From assembly GCA_036389135.1 (NCBI GenBank), contig DASVQP010000028.1, positions 1 to 64,000 on the forward strand: a stretch of 64,000 bases of DNA, read 5' to 3'. The stretch comes from Longimicrobium sp. Its GTDB lineage: Bacteria; Gemmatimonadota; Gemmatimonadetes; Longimicrobiales; Longimicrobiaceae. A program made the translations under genes and the position numbers. This document shows positions 17,416 to 25,123 of the stretch, piece by piece. The notes beneath the pieces are model-generated. The model saw only the letters and a list, made by a program, of their open reading frames with translations, was not told the origin of the DNA and made no database searches. Every line of letters starts with the position of its first letter. Positions within the stretch are counted from its first letter, which is position 1.

Positions 17416-18741
17416 ATGCCCCCGCGCCGGCGGCGGACGCGCCACCAGACCCAGATCTTCATCCTCGCGCTCCTGGCCGGGTTTCCGGGAGTGGCGCTCT
17501 CCGCCCTGCTGCTGTGGCGGGGCGGCTACGACAGCGGCGTGCAGTGGACGGCGGCCGTGCTGGTGGGCGGCGGCTGGCTGCTGGCCGCGTGGATGGTGCG
17601 CGAGCGGGCCATCCGCCCCCTGCAGACCCTCTCCAACCTCCTGGCGGCGCTGCGCGAGGGCGACTTCTCGCTCCGCGCCCGCGGCGCCCGCCCGGACGAC
17701 GCGCTCGGGCTGGCGCTGGTGGAGGCCAACGCGCTGGGCGAGACGCTTCGCGAGCAGCGCATCGGCGCCATAGAGGCGACCGCCCTCCTGCGCCGCGTGA
17801 TGGCGGAGATCGACGTGGCGGTCTTCGCCATCGACGAGGGCGGGCGCGTGCGCCTCGTCAACCGCGCAGGCGAGCGCCTCCTGGACCGCCCACCGGAGCG
17901 CATCCTCGGCTTCCCCGCGGACGAGCTGGAGCTGACCGACCTGCTGGAGGGGGAGACGCCGCGCACCGTGGAGCACGAGTTCCCCGGCGGCGTCGGGCGC
18001 TGGGAGGTGCGGCGGGGTCCATTTCGCCAGGGCGGCCGCTCGCACCAGCTGCTGGTGGTGGCGGACGTGAGCCGCGTGCTGCGCGAAGAGGAGCGGCAGG
18101 CGTGGCGGCGGCTGATTCGCGTGCTGAGCCACGAGATCAACAACTCGCTGGCGCCCATCCAGTCCATCGCCGGCACGCTTCAGGGGATGGTGGGCGAGGA
18201 CGTCGTCCCCGGCGAGCTGGGCGACGACCTGCGCGGCGGACTGGCGATCATCGCGGGGCGCTCCACCTCGCTCAGCCGTTTCATGGCCGAGTACGCCCGC
18301 CTGGCGCGCCTCCCGCCCCCCTCGCTCAGCCCCATCGACATCGGGCTGCGCGTGCGCCACACGGCGGAGCTGGAGCGGCGCCTCCCCGTGCGCGTCGTCC
18401 CCGGCGACGAGCTGCTGGTGAGCGCCGATCCCGACCAGCTCGACCAGCTCCTGATCAACCTCGTCCGCAACGCCACCGATGCCGCGCTGGAGACCGGCGG
18501 CGGTGTGCGCGTCGGCTGGCGCGCGGATGGCGACGGGGTGGAGGTGTGGGTGGAGGATGACGGCCCCGGCCTGGCGGACACGGCCAACCTGTTCGTCCCC
18601 TTCTTCACGACGAAGCGCAACGGCACCGGCATCGGCCTGGCCCTCAGCCGCCAGATCGCCGAGGCCCACGGCGGCACGCTGACCCTGGAGAACCGGCCGG
18701 ATGCGCGGGGCTGCATCGCGCGGCTGGTGCTGCCGGGGTGA
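17416..18741 (+). CDS. NtrY-like sensor histidine kinase
   Basis: A 441-residue membrane kinase, partner of the activator at 15840. After a basic N-terminus, two membrane helices lie at about 15-35 and 40-60 with almost no periplasmic loop. A HAMP-like linker (RPLQTLSNLLAALREGDFSL) and a PAS domain (about 125-200, VFAIDEGGRVRLVNRAGERL) follow. The H-box has the phospho-acceptor His239 in LSHEINNSLAP. ATP-binding boxes are N (LLINLVRNATDAA), G1 (DDGPGLAD), F (FFTTK) and G2 (GTGIGLAL). A GTG 63 bases upstream is possible, but the extra residues come from repeat DNA, so I take the ATG at 17416. The short sensor loop suggests signals from within the membrane or cytoplasm. Confidence 0.9.
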   Translation: MPPRRRRTRHQTQIFILALLAGFPGVALSALLLWRGGYDSGVQWTAAVLVGGGWLLAAWMVRERAIRPLQTLSNLLAALREGDFSLRARGARPDDALGLALVEANALGETLREQRIGAIEATALLRRVMAEIDVAVFAIDEGGRVRLVNRAGERLLDRPPERILGFPADELELTDLLEGETPRTVEHEFPGGVGRWEVRRGPFRQGGRSHQLLVVADVSRVLREEERQAWRRLIRVLSHEINNSLAPIQSIAGTLQGMVGEDVVPGELGDDLRGGLAIIAGRSTSLSRFMAEYARLARLPPPSLSPIDIGLRVRHTAELERRLPVRVVPGDELLVSADPDQLDQLLINLVRNATDAALETGGGVRVGWRADGDGVEVWVEDDGPGLADTANLFVPFFTTKRNGTGIGLALSRQIAEAHGGTLTLENRPDARGCIARLVLPG

Positions 18742-19098
18742 GGGGGCGGGCCCCCTCCCCGCTCGTCACCTCGCTGCCCCTCCAAAACAACCTGGGGGAG
18801 GGGCAAGGGCGTGCATCCGTGCGCGGCGCACGGGGCGGTGCGGGGGAGGGCACGGGCAGCCACGTGGGGCGGCCCCTACGAGGTGGGGGGTGAGGAGCAG
18901 GTGTCGAGGTGGGGCAGGCGGCGGGCAGACACGCAGGTCTGCCCCTACCGGATCGGTTCGGGCGGCGGGGGGTCGAGGCACGGCGGAGCGTGGGCGCGAT
19001 GAATCGCGCCCCTACCGGATCTGTGCTGCACGCGCGGAGTTCTCCCCCTCCCGCGCCCTGCGCCCCCGCAGGCGGGGGAGGGGGCCGGGGGGAGGGGG
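18742..19098 (+). repeat. Module block a-b-c flanked by C-rich hairpins
   Basis: Modules a (18854-18879), b (18923-18948) and c (18992-19015) with spacers of exactly 43 and 43 bases, the most regular block in the window. CCTCCCC-rich hairpin repeats flank it (18754-18803 and 19044-19098). No gene lies between 18742 and 19205. Confidence 0.88.
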
Positions 19099-19205
19099 CC
19101 AGCCGTTCGCGGAACCCAACGCGCGTTCCGTTGTACCGAGTGCATCGTGAGCCGCGGCCGTAAGTGCTTTGGCGGCGGGTCTTTGTGTGCTCCAAGGGGG
19201 TGAGG

Positions 19206-20090
19206 ATGGATCGGGACTACCTGGTGCGCGCCACCGCTCTCGACGATCGGGTGCGCGCCTTTGCACTGAACGCCACGGGAATCGTGTCCGAGCTGCGCCG
19301 GCGCCACGATACATCACCCGTCGTCACGGCGGCGCTGGGGCGCACGGCCATGGGGGCGCTCCTCATCGCCGCGGCAACGCTCAAGGAAGAGGAGCAGCTC
19401 CTTACCGTGGACGTAAAGGGCGACGGGCCCGCGGGGCGCATCATCGTGACCGCCAACGGGCGCGGCGAGGTGCGCGGGCTGGTGGGCAACCCCCACGCGG
19501 ACGCGGAGAGCGCCGGCGAGAAGCTGAACGTGGCCGGCGTGGTGGGGTCCACCGGCTTCCTCTCCGTCACCAAGCACCTGGGGATGAAGGACTCGTACCA
19601 GGGCACGGTGGCGCTCGTCTCGGGCGAGATCGGAGACGACCTCACGTTCTACCTGGCGCAGAGCGAGCAGACCCCTTCGGCGGTTGGCGTGGGGGTGTTC
19701 ACGCAGCAGGACGCCAGCGTGGTGGCCGGCGGCTACATGATCCAGCTCCTCCCCGGCCTGTCGGAGAAGGAGATCGCGGCCATCGAGGAGCGGATCGCGG
19801 CCCTTCCGCATCCCACCCGGCTGCTGCGCGAGGGCGCCACCCCCGAGCAGATCCTGGAGCGGATCTTCCCCGAGGGCTACACGCTGGGCGACAGCCAGCC
19901 GATCCGCTTCCACTGCCCCTGCTCGCGCGAACGCTTCGAATCCGCCATCGTGAGCCTGGGGCAGGACGAGGTGCGGCGCCTCATCGAGGAGGAAGAGGAG
20001 CCGTACACCGAGGTGGTCTGCCACTTCTGCAACGAGGCGTACCGCTACAGCCCGCACGAGATGGAAGCCATCCTCGAAGCGGTGCGCTGA
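19206..20090 (+). CDS. hslO: Hsp33 redox-activated chaperone
   Basis: A 294-residue cytosolic holdase chaperone switched on by oxidation. The N-terminal domain begins DYLVRATALDDRVRAFA, the family signature, and includes GRTAMGALL and GGYMIQLLPG. The C-terminal zinc centre has the four redox cysteines: CPC (about 237-239) and CHFC (about 270-273). On oxidative unfolding these form disulfides and release zinc. The ATG at 19206 follows AGGGGGTGAGG, a good ribosome site. It stands alone, followed by a strong bidirectional hairpin at 20113. Length matches the family. Confidence 0.96.
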   Translation: MDRDYLVRATALDDRVRAFALNATGIVSELRRRHDTSPVVTAALGRTAMGALLIAAATLKEEEQLLTVDVKGDGPAGRIIVTANGRGEVRGLVGNPHADAESAGEKLNVAGVVGSTGFLSVTKHLGMKDSYQGTVALVSGEIGDDLTFYLAQSEQTPSAVGVGVFTQQDASVVAGGYMIQLLPGLSEKEIAAIEERIAALPHPTRLLREGATPEQILERIFPEGYTLGDSQPIRFHCPCSRERFESAIVSLGQDEVRRLIEEEEEPYTEVVCHFCNEAYRYSPHEMEAILEAVR

Positions 20091-20112
20091 CGGGTCTTTA
20101 CCCAGAAAAGAA

Positions 20113-20150
20113 AACGGCCGGCGAGCGCATCCACGCGCCCGCCGGCCGTT
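20113..20150. terminator. Bidirectional hairpin terminator
   Basis: An 11-bp perfect stem, AACGGCCGGCG (20113-20123) with CGCCGGCCGTT (20140-20150), between convergent genes. On the minus strand it is followed by TTTTCTTTTC, a proper U-tract for the DUF6174 gene; on the plus strand the tail is weak. Confidence 0.82.
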
Positions 20151-20161
20151 TCGGCTTCTCG

Positions 20162-20575
20162 CTACCTCTCAAAGAATTCGGTTTGCAGGTTCCCGAGCGT
20201 GTAGACGTGGCCCTCGTCGTTCCCGAACGCGCCGAACGCGATGAAGGTGGGGTAGCCGAGCTCCTCGTCGTAGCGCACGGTGACCTTCTGGCCCCTCACG
20301 CGCGCCCTGGCGATCTCCCGGATGAGGTCCTGGATGGTCGGAAAGGGTCCGTCGACCGGGACGGCTACCCCCTGTGGTCCCGGTCTGGTGAGCACGAGCG
20401 CCACCCGGCCGTCGCGCACGTGGATACTTACCGGCGTCGTGAGAGGCGAACCGCAGCGGCACAACATCTGGAAATCGTACGTGTACTGCTTCTTCTCCCA
20501 CGGCTCGAGGGGGCTGTCGGAGCACCCCGCGACGGCCAGCAGAGCGATGCACAGCAGACGAAGCTTCAGGCGCAT
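20162..20575 (-). CDS. DUF6174-type lipoprotein (paralogue A)
   Basis: A 137-residue lipoprotein: signal MRLKLRLLCIALLAVAGC with lipobox VAGC. The body has the DUF6174 pattern: Tyr-Asp-Phe after the signal (YTYDFQMLCRCG), HVRDGRVA, a helical PTIQDLIREI segment and the hallmark YDEELGYPT. I start at the ATG at 20575 preceded by GGGAGA; the longer frame upstream lies over the intergenic region. It is a tandem paralogue of the gene at 20653-21057, sharing order of motifs and CxC or CFCG cysteines. The function of DUF6174 is unknown. Confidence 0.85.
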   Translation of the reverse strand: MRLKLRLLCIALLAVAGCSDSPLEPWEKKQYTYDFQMLCRCGSPLTTPVSIHVRDGRVALVLTRPGPQGVAVPVDGPFPTIQDLIREIARARVRGQKVTVRYDEELGYPTFIAFGAFGNDEGHVYTLGNLQTEFFER

Positions 20576-20652
20576 GGGCGTCTCCCGGAAGGGGTGGAAG
20601 GGCGAAGGGCGTGTAAAGAACGCCCCAGCGCCCGGCACTTGCACGCTCTTCC

Positions 20653-21057
20653 CTAGCGGAGGTACCGCAGGTTCTCGGCGGTGTACACGACCCCTGCATC
20701 GTTCGCGATCGTCCCGATCTCGATGTAAGTCGGGTAGCCGAGCTCCGCGTCGTAGCGCACGATCAGGTTCTTCTCGCCATTTCGGCGCGCCTCCTCGATT
20801 CGCACGAGGTCCTCGATGGTCGGCCACTGCGCGTTCGGCAGGCTCGTGACGTCCTCCCCGCCCGGGCGCTTGTAGACGCGCGCGACCTTGCCGCCACGCA
20901 CGTGGATCGTCACCGGCGCGGTCACCTGGCTTCCGCAGAAACAGATCTTCTGGAAGTCGTACTGGTAGTCTGACTCACCCTGGGCCGCGGTGGTATCGCG
21001 CGAGCATCCAGCGATGGACATCAGGGCGATGCACAGCAGAACAAGCTTCAGGCGCAT
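20653..21057 (-). CDS. DUF6174-type lipoprotein (paralogue B)
   Basis: A 134-residue lipoprotein, signal MRLKLVLLCIALMSIAGC with lipobox IAGC. It shares with paralogue A the segments YQYDFQ, CGSQVTAPVTIHVRGGKVA, PTIEDLVRI and YDAELGYPTYIEI. The signal peptide and ribosome site (GGGAGCCGCCC before the ATG) are near-identical to paralogue A, showing recent tandem duplication. It is transcribed first and is probably co-transcribed with A across a 77-base gap. Function unknown. Confidence 0.85.
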   Translation of the reverse strand: MRLKLVLLCIALMSIAGCSRDTTAAQGESDYQYDFQKICFCGSQVTAPVTIHVRGGKVARVYKRPGGEDVTSLPNAQWPTIEDLVRIEEARRNGEKNLIVRYDAELGYPTYIEIGTIANDAGVVYTAENLRYLR

Positions 21058-21183
21058 GGGCGGCTCCCGGAAGAGGGTTCGACAGGCAAACGGCACCAGA
21101 AGAACGCCCCAGCCCCGTCCAGATGCACACCCTCGCCTCCCCTTCTTTCCGTTCCCCTCCGCGTCTCTGTGTGAAACCGCCGT

Positions 21184-21654
21184 TCACGCGGCCAGCGCCT
21201 CGCGGATCTCGTCAAAGGGCGGCAGCAGGCTGGGATTGCTGCTGTGCCACACGTAGCGCACCGTACGGTCCGGGTTCACCACGAACACGGAACGGTCGGA
21301 CACGTCGCGCAGCCCCGGTCCGACGGGCGCCTCGCGCAGCACCCCGAACGCCCGGCTCGCCTCGCGGTTGAAGTCGGAGAGGAAGAGGTAGTCCGCGCCG
21401 AGCTCCTTGCGGAAGCGGTCCAGCACGTAGGGCGAGTCCACGCTGATGGCCGCCACCTGCGCGCCCAGCCCGTTGTACACGGCCAGGTCGTCGCGAAAGG
21501 TGCACAGCTCCTCGGTACAGGTGCTGGTGAACGCGAGCGGAAAGAAGACCACCACCGTCGCCTGGCCGCCGTAGAGGCTGCCCAGCGACACCTGCTGGTT
21601 GTCGTGCGCCGGAAGGGTCACGTCGGGTGCCTGATCGCCAATCTGAAGCGGCAT
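21184..21654 (-). CDS. Peroxiredoxin (AhpE/BCP-like)
   Basis: A 156-residue cytosolic thiol peroxidase that reduces hydrogen peroxide and organic peroxides. The active site is PLAFTSTCTEELC: peroxidatic Cys in the TxxC motif at about residue 47, and a second Cys five residues on that could serve as an internal resolving cysteine, as in BCP-type enzymes. Fold markers include IGDQAPDVTLP at the start, VVFFPLAF and AISVDSPYV. I start at MPLQIGD because the frame continues upstream only through the next gene. Its neighbour at 21714 ends 59 bases upstream. Length is typical. Confidence 0.93.
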   Translation of the reverse strand: MPLQIGDQAPDVTLPAHDNQQVSLGSLYGGQATVVVFFPLAFTSTCTEELCTFRDDLAVYNGLGAQVAAISVDSPYVLDRFRKELGADYLFLSDFNREASRAFGVLREAPVGPGLRDVSDRSVFVVNPDRTVRYVWHSSNPSLLPPFDEIREALAA

Positions 21655-21713
21655 GAAGCGGTTTTCCTTCGTACGTGTAGTGGTGAGACGGGGCGCCGGC
21701 GCGGCGCCCCTCG

Positions 21714-22169
21714 TCAGTCCGGGTCCAGCAGCCGGAGCGTGGTGAGGGCCAGGCGCACGGTATCGCGCTCCTTCTCCTCCTCCCCCGCCGGGCAGAAGTA
21801 GGTTGCGAAGCAGATCACCCCCGGCGTCGTCGCCACGCCCACCATCCAGAAGAGCGACTCGCCGTCGTCCTCGTCCTCGCTCGTGAACTCGCACAGCGCG
21901 AGCTCGCTTCCGTCCTCCAGCGGCACGTCCTCCACCTCGTCCTCCTCCAGCTCCACGCTGCGCTCTTCCAGGAAGGCGTACAGCTCCTCGGCAGGATCGG
22001 GAAACTCGTCCGCGGAGGCCTCGAAGGCGATCAGGTGGAGCGTCCCCACGCCGTCCTCGCGCCACACCTCCACGCCGCCGTCCTCCTCGTCGGGCGCGGC
22101 GGACCAGCCCCGGGGGATCACCAGGTCGAACCTGCCTTCGGGGTCCGCGAACCGCTGCGCATCGCTCAT
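21714..22169 (-). CDS. Acidic PsbP/DcrB-like hypothetical protein
   Basis: A 151-residue very acidic protein (EDEDDGES, EEDEVEDVPLED). The start FADPEGRFDLVIPRGWS and the later TTPGVICFATYFCP fit the PsbP/DcrB-like stress-protein fold, but I cannot name a family. No signal peptide or membrane helix is visible, so it is probably cytoplasmic. It is upstream of and in the same direction as the peroxiredoxin, so the two may be one transcript. Its function is unknown. Confidence 0.72.
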   Translation of the reverse strand: MSDAQRFADPEGRFDLVIPRGWSAAPDEEDGGVEVWREDGVGTLHLIAFEASADEFPDPAEELYAFLEERSVELEEDEVEDVPLEDGSELALCEFTSEDEDDGESLFWMVGVATTPGVICFATYFCPAGEEEKERDTVRLALTTLRLLDPD

Positions 22170-22377
22170 CGGGTCTCTGCTATACGGGTGTGGGGGCGGC
22201 GGGGGGCAAGATGGGCGCCGCTCCTGTGGCAGGCAAGCCGTTCCGGTACACTGTCGTTGTCAGAAACAGACGTGGAGGGGCGTTCTTGGATTCGAACGCC
22301 CGTTCGGCATCGAACGAGACCGCAGGCGCAGCGGATCATGCGTCTCCACTCCTAGCTGGGAGGCGCTTATTCGCACC

Positions 22378-22530
22378 TTGGGCGTCAGTCTTGTGGCGGT
22401 CGCGGCCCTCGTGGCCAGCTTCGCGGTCGTGATCCAGCGTCAGGACGAGCCGGACCGGCTTCGCGAGCGGCGCGCCGAGCCTTCCCCGCCGGCCATCGAC
22501 CTGGAGCAGCTCCGCAACGCGGGCCTGTAA
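22378..22530 (+). CDS. Possible small membrane protein
   Basis: Would encode about 50 residues if started at the TTG at 22378: one membrane helix (VSLVAVAALVASFAVVI), then a charged tail (QRQDEPDRLRERRAEPSPP, then IDLEQLRNAGL). Support: no stop before TAA, a protein-like hydrophobic-then-charged pattern, and a strong terminator 35 bases after the stop. Against: no ATG start, and the best ribosome site (GGGAGG at 22358-22363) is about 14 bases away. A GTG at 22393 is an alternative start. Confidence 0.4.
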   Translation: MGVSLVAVAALVASFAVVIQRQDEPDRLRERRAEPSPPAIDLEQLRNAGL

Positions 22531-22565
22531 CCCGGTCACCCGCGGGAACGCAGAAATCAGTTGAA

Positions 22566-22598
22566 GGGGCCGCTCCGGCAGGGGAGCGGCCCCCTTTC
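22566..22598 (+). terminator. Intrinsic terminator
   Basis: Stem GGGGCCGCTCC (22566-22576) with GGAGCGGCCCC (22583-22593), loop of 6, followed by CTTTCT. It isolates the lytic transglycosylase promoter from upstream transcription. Confidence 0.85.
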
Positions 22599-22761
22599 TG
22601 TGTGCAATGTGAACAGATGAAGATGTTTTTCCACAATGGGTATGTTGTCATTGAACATTCCCGAGACATAGCAGGTAGGGTATCTAGCAGACAAGTTCCG
22701 GACTGGCCTCGGTAATGTGGGTGAATTTCTCAGCGGATTACGGCCAAACGCGTGCGCGGGG

Positions 22762-22790
22762 TTGACCTAAACCCAAGCAGGGGTTATAAT
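22762..22790 (+). promoter_or_regulatory. Sigma-70 promoter of the lytic transglycosylase
   Basis: TTGACC (22762-22767) and TATAAT (22785-22790) with a 17-base spacer, the best housekeeping promoter in the window. The start point would be near 22797, giving a leader of about 76 bases before the ATG at 22873. The surrounding 22600-22790 is AT-richer than the rest of the window. Confidence 0.9.
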
Positions 22791-22872
22791 TAGGCATAAG
22801 AAAAACGCCGAGTGCATCGCAGCGACACAGACGATCGCGCGCTTCGCAACGTCCAATCAGGAGACAATCGTT

Positions 22873-23598
22873 ATGAAGAACAGCGAAACGAGCCGTACCC
22901 CGCGTTCGCGTTTTCGCAACGATACCCGCGCGCTCCTTACTTCGCGCCCGGTGCAGCTTCTCCTGGTTCTGGGAGCGATGGCGGAGGGCGCGGTGATCCT
23001 GGGCCGCGACAGGGCGCCGGAGCCGGCGAAGCCGGTCACGATGCAGCAGGCCCTTCACGAGGCCATCACCCCGGTGAAGGTGGTGGAGCACAAGCGCCTC
23101 TCGAAGCTGGCCGACCTGGCGGTGAACGAGGACGCCCGCGAGGACGAGACGGTGGCCGAGGCGCAGAAGCTGGCCGAGAAGTACCGCAAGAGCGGCTTCA
23201 AGGTGTCGGACAGGCTGGCGCTTCAGATCCACGAAGCCGCCGTCGAGAACGGGATCAAGCCGGAAGTGGCGTTCGGGCTGGTGAAGACGGAGAGCGGGTT
23301 CAAGACGAGCGCGACGAGCCACGTGGGCGCCATCGGCCTCACGCAGCTGATGCCGGCGACGGCACGCTGGCTGAAGCCCGGCACCACGCGCAGCGACCTG
23401 CGCGACACGGAGACGAACCTGAACATCGGCTTCAAGTACCTCGCCGACCTGATCGAGAAGTACGACGGCAACCAGAAGCTGGCGCTGCTGGCCTACAACC
23501 GCGGCCCCGGCACCGTGGACCGCCTCCTGAAGCGCGGCCGCAACCCGGACAACGGCTACGCCGACATGGTGTACGGACGCCGCAACACGCACCGGTAA
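22873..23598 (+). CDS. Membrane-anchored lytic transglycosylase (SLT domain)
   Basis: A 241-residue murein hydrolase. A basic N-terminus precedes one membrane helix at about 27-46 (VQLLLVLGAMAEGAVIL), so the enzyme is likely inner-membrane anchored facing the periplasm. The SLT domain spans about 110-235: catalytic Glu in GLVKTESGF, then SHVGAIGLTQLMPATA, NLNIGFKYL and LLAYNRGPG, all canonical. It cleaves glycan strands to 1,6-anhydro-muropeptides. AGGAG lies 11 bases before the ATG. It is a single-gene unit with a strong promoter and a hairpin after it. Confidence 0.93.
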   Translation: MKNSETSRTPRSRFRNDTRALLTSRPVQLLLVLGAMAEGAVILGRDRAPEPAKPVTMQQALHEAITPVKVVEHKRLSKLADLAVNEDAREDETVAEAQKLAEKYRKSGFKVSDRLALQIHEAAVENGIKPEVAFGLVKTESGFKTSATSHVGAIGLTQLMPATARWLKPGTTRSDLRDTETNLNIGFKYLADLIEKYDGNQKLALLAYNRGPGTVDRLLKRGRNPDNGYADMVYGRRNTHR

Positions 23599-23604
23599 CA
23601 CGAA

Positions 23605-23636
23605 CGAAGGGGCGCCTCAAGAGAAGCGCCCCTTCG
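23605..23636 (+). terminator. Hairpin after the lytic transglycosylase
   Basis: CGAAGGGGCGC (23605-23615) pairs with GCGCCCCTTCG (23626-23636), loop of 10. An A-run rather than a T-run follows on the plus strand, so termination may be inefficient or the hairpin may protect the 3' end. A half copy of the CACACAGAGAACACGGAGG repeat is next to it (23650-23668). Confidence 0.7.
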
Positions 23637-23704
23637 TCAACAAAAAAAGCATCACACAGAGAACACGGAGGAAACTGCAAGCCTCAGAGAACTCCCTTCC
23701 CCCT

Positions 23705-23941
<237 letters not shown>

Positions 23942-24001
23942 ATGCGCTCTCTCCAACGGGTTTGGTCAGGGTCGGGCCTGGCTCCGGTGTCTTGGAGCGA
24001 T

Positions 24002-24030
24002 ACGATAACCCCCGCGACCGGGGTTGTCCA
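24002..24030 (-). promoter_or_regulatory. Candidate sigma-70 promoter of the ferredoxin gene
   Basis: Reading the minus strand: TGGACA (24030-24025), 17-base spacer, TATCGT (24007-24002). The start point would be near 23995, leaving a leader of about 54 bases. Confidence 0.5.
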
Positions 24031-24037
24031 TACGCAC

Positions 24038-24053
24038 TCGAACGATCGTTCGA
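24038..24053. promoter_or_regulatory. Perfect 16-bp palindrome, candidate operator
   Basis: TCGAACGATCGTTCGA is exactly self-complementary. It begins 8 bases upstream of the ferredoxin -35 box and lies 3 bases from the stop codon of the convergent-side hydrolase gene. Its size and symmetry resemble TetR-family operators; no such regulator is in the window. Confidence 0.5.
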
Positions 24054-24056
24054 AAA

Positions 24057-24911
24057 TCACTTCAGGTGAGTGTCGAACCATTCCAGCGTGGCCTCCGACG
24101 CCGTGCGCAGCGCATCGGTAGCGCCCTGGTACGGGTGCTTCGCGCCGAAGGTGTGGTCCGCGTCCTCAATCAGCAGGAGCTCCGCGTTCTCCCCCGCCAT
24201 GTCCCACAACGTCCGCGCGTCGTCCGGCGTCACCGACGTGTCCGCCTCGCCGTGCACGATCAGCCAGGGCAGGGTGAGCCGGGCCGCCGCACGCCGGATG
24301 TCCAGCCGCTCCGTGTTCTCCTCCAGGTCGCGCAGATAGGCGGGGCCCACGGGCATCGCCTGCCCCGTGCGCGCGTTGGTGATCTCCACCGGCTCGCCGT
24401 GCCGCCAGCGCCCGAGCTGCTCGTCCGTCCAGCGGTGCACGGTGGCGATGGCGTTCCACGTGACCAGCGCATCGACGCGCCCGTCCTCCGCCGCGGCCAG
24501 CACCGCCTCACCGCCGCCCCGCGAGTGCCCCAGCAGCCCCACGTGCTTGGGACGCTTCGGCAGCAGGCCCTTCCCGCGCACCGCCTCCAGCACCATGCGG
24601 ATCTCGTCGACGTTGCGGCTGTGCGTCTGCTGCGCAAAGAGATCGAGGGCGCTGAAGTCCACCCCGTCTGCCCCCACCCCGTTGTGCGAGAAGTCGAACG
24701 ACACCACCGCGTGCCCCGCCGCCGCCAGCGAACGCGCCACGGCCGGAAAGAAACCCCACTCGCGGAACCCCTTGAACCCATGGCAGATCACCACCGCACT
24801 CTGCGGCTTACTCCCCTCCTGCACGCGGAGGTCGCCGCGCACGGGCGGCCCGCCGTCGCGCGGGCGCAGCTCGAAGCGGGTGCGGGTCAGTGCGGTCGTG
24901 ATCTCGGGCAT
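24057..24911 (-). CDS. Alpha/beta hydrolase (dienelactone hydrolase-like)
   Basis: A 284-residue cytosolic serine hydrolase. Nucleophile elbow GHSRGG (about residue 125), acid in HGEADTSV, and catalytic His in DADHTFG near the C-terminus complete the triad. VVICHGFKGFREWGFF contributes the oxyanion region. I start at MPEITT (24911); the open frame continues 135 bases upstream into repeat DNA. No signal peptide is present. Substrate unknown; esterase activity is the family norm. Confidence 0.88.
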   Translation of the reverse strand: MPEITTALTRTRFELRPRDGGPPVRGDLRVQEGSKPQSAVVICHGFKGFREWGFFPAVARSLAAAGHAVVSFDFSHNGVGADGVDFSALDLFAQQTHSRNVDEIRMVLEAVRGKGLLPKRPKHVGLLGHSRGGGEAVLAAAEDGRVDALVTWNAIATVHRWTDEQLGRWRHGEPVEITNARTGQAMPVGPAYLRDLEENTERLDIRRAAARLTLPWLIVHGEADTSVTPDDARTLWDMAGENAELLLIEDADHTFGAKHPYQGATDALRTASEATLEWFDTHLK

Positions 24912-24954
24912 ATGCGGCGCGCGTGGATGGTGAGTTTTGAAGTGGCGCGGGGGC

Positions 24955-25110
24955 CCGCTCGTTCCTCGCTGCCCCTCTCCCGATAACGGGAGAGGGGGCG
25001 GTTTGTTGTAGGGGCGCGATTCATCGCGCCCACCCTTCGCCCTCACATCGGGCGGCGCACCAGGTCACGAAAGGCGGCGAGCACTCCCCCCTCTCCCGAT
25101 AACAGAGGCG
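24955..25110 (-). repeat. Inverted module c and CTCTCCCGATAAC hairpins
   Basis: Module c in reverse at 25008-25031, next to hairpins of the type CCCTCTCCCGATAACGGGAG at 24973-24999 and again from 25088 into the 3' end of the next gene (to about 25142). No separate gene is visible between 24912 and 25123. Confidence 0.78.
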
Positions 25111-25123
25111 CCAGCCTCTCCTG

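Noticed and set aside
18854-19015. CRISPR array suggested by 25-base repeats with 43-base spacers
   Set aside because: The three repeats differ in sequence, blocks never exceed three units, spacers are G-rich and similar between blocks, and there are no cas genes. I report it as an ordered repeat instead.
22190-22432. 80-residue frame upstream of the small membrane protein
   Set aside because: The translation has no protein-like pattern and overlaps the better candidate in another frame.
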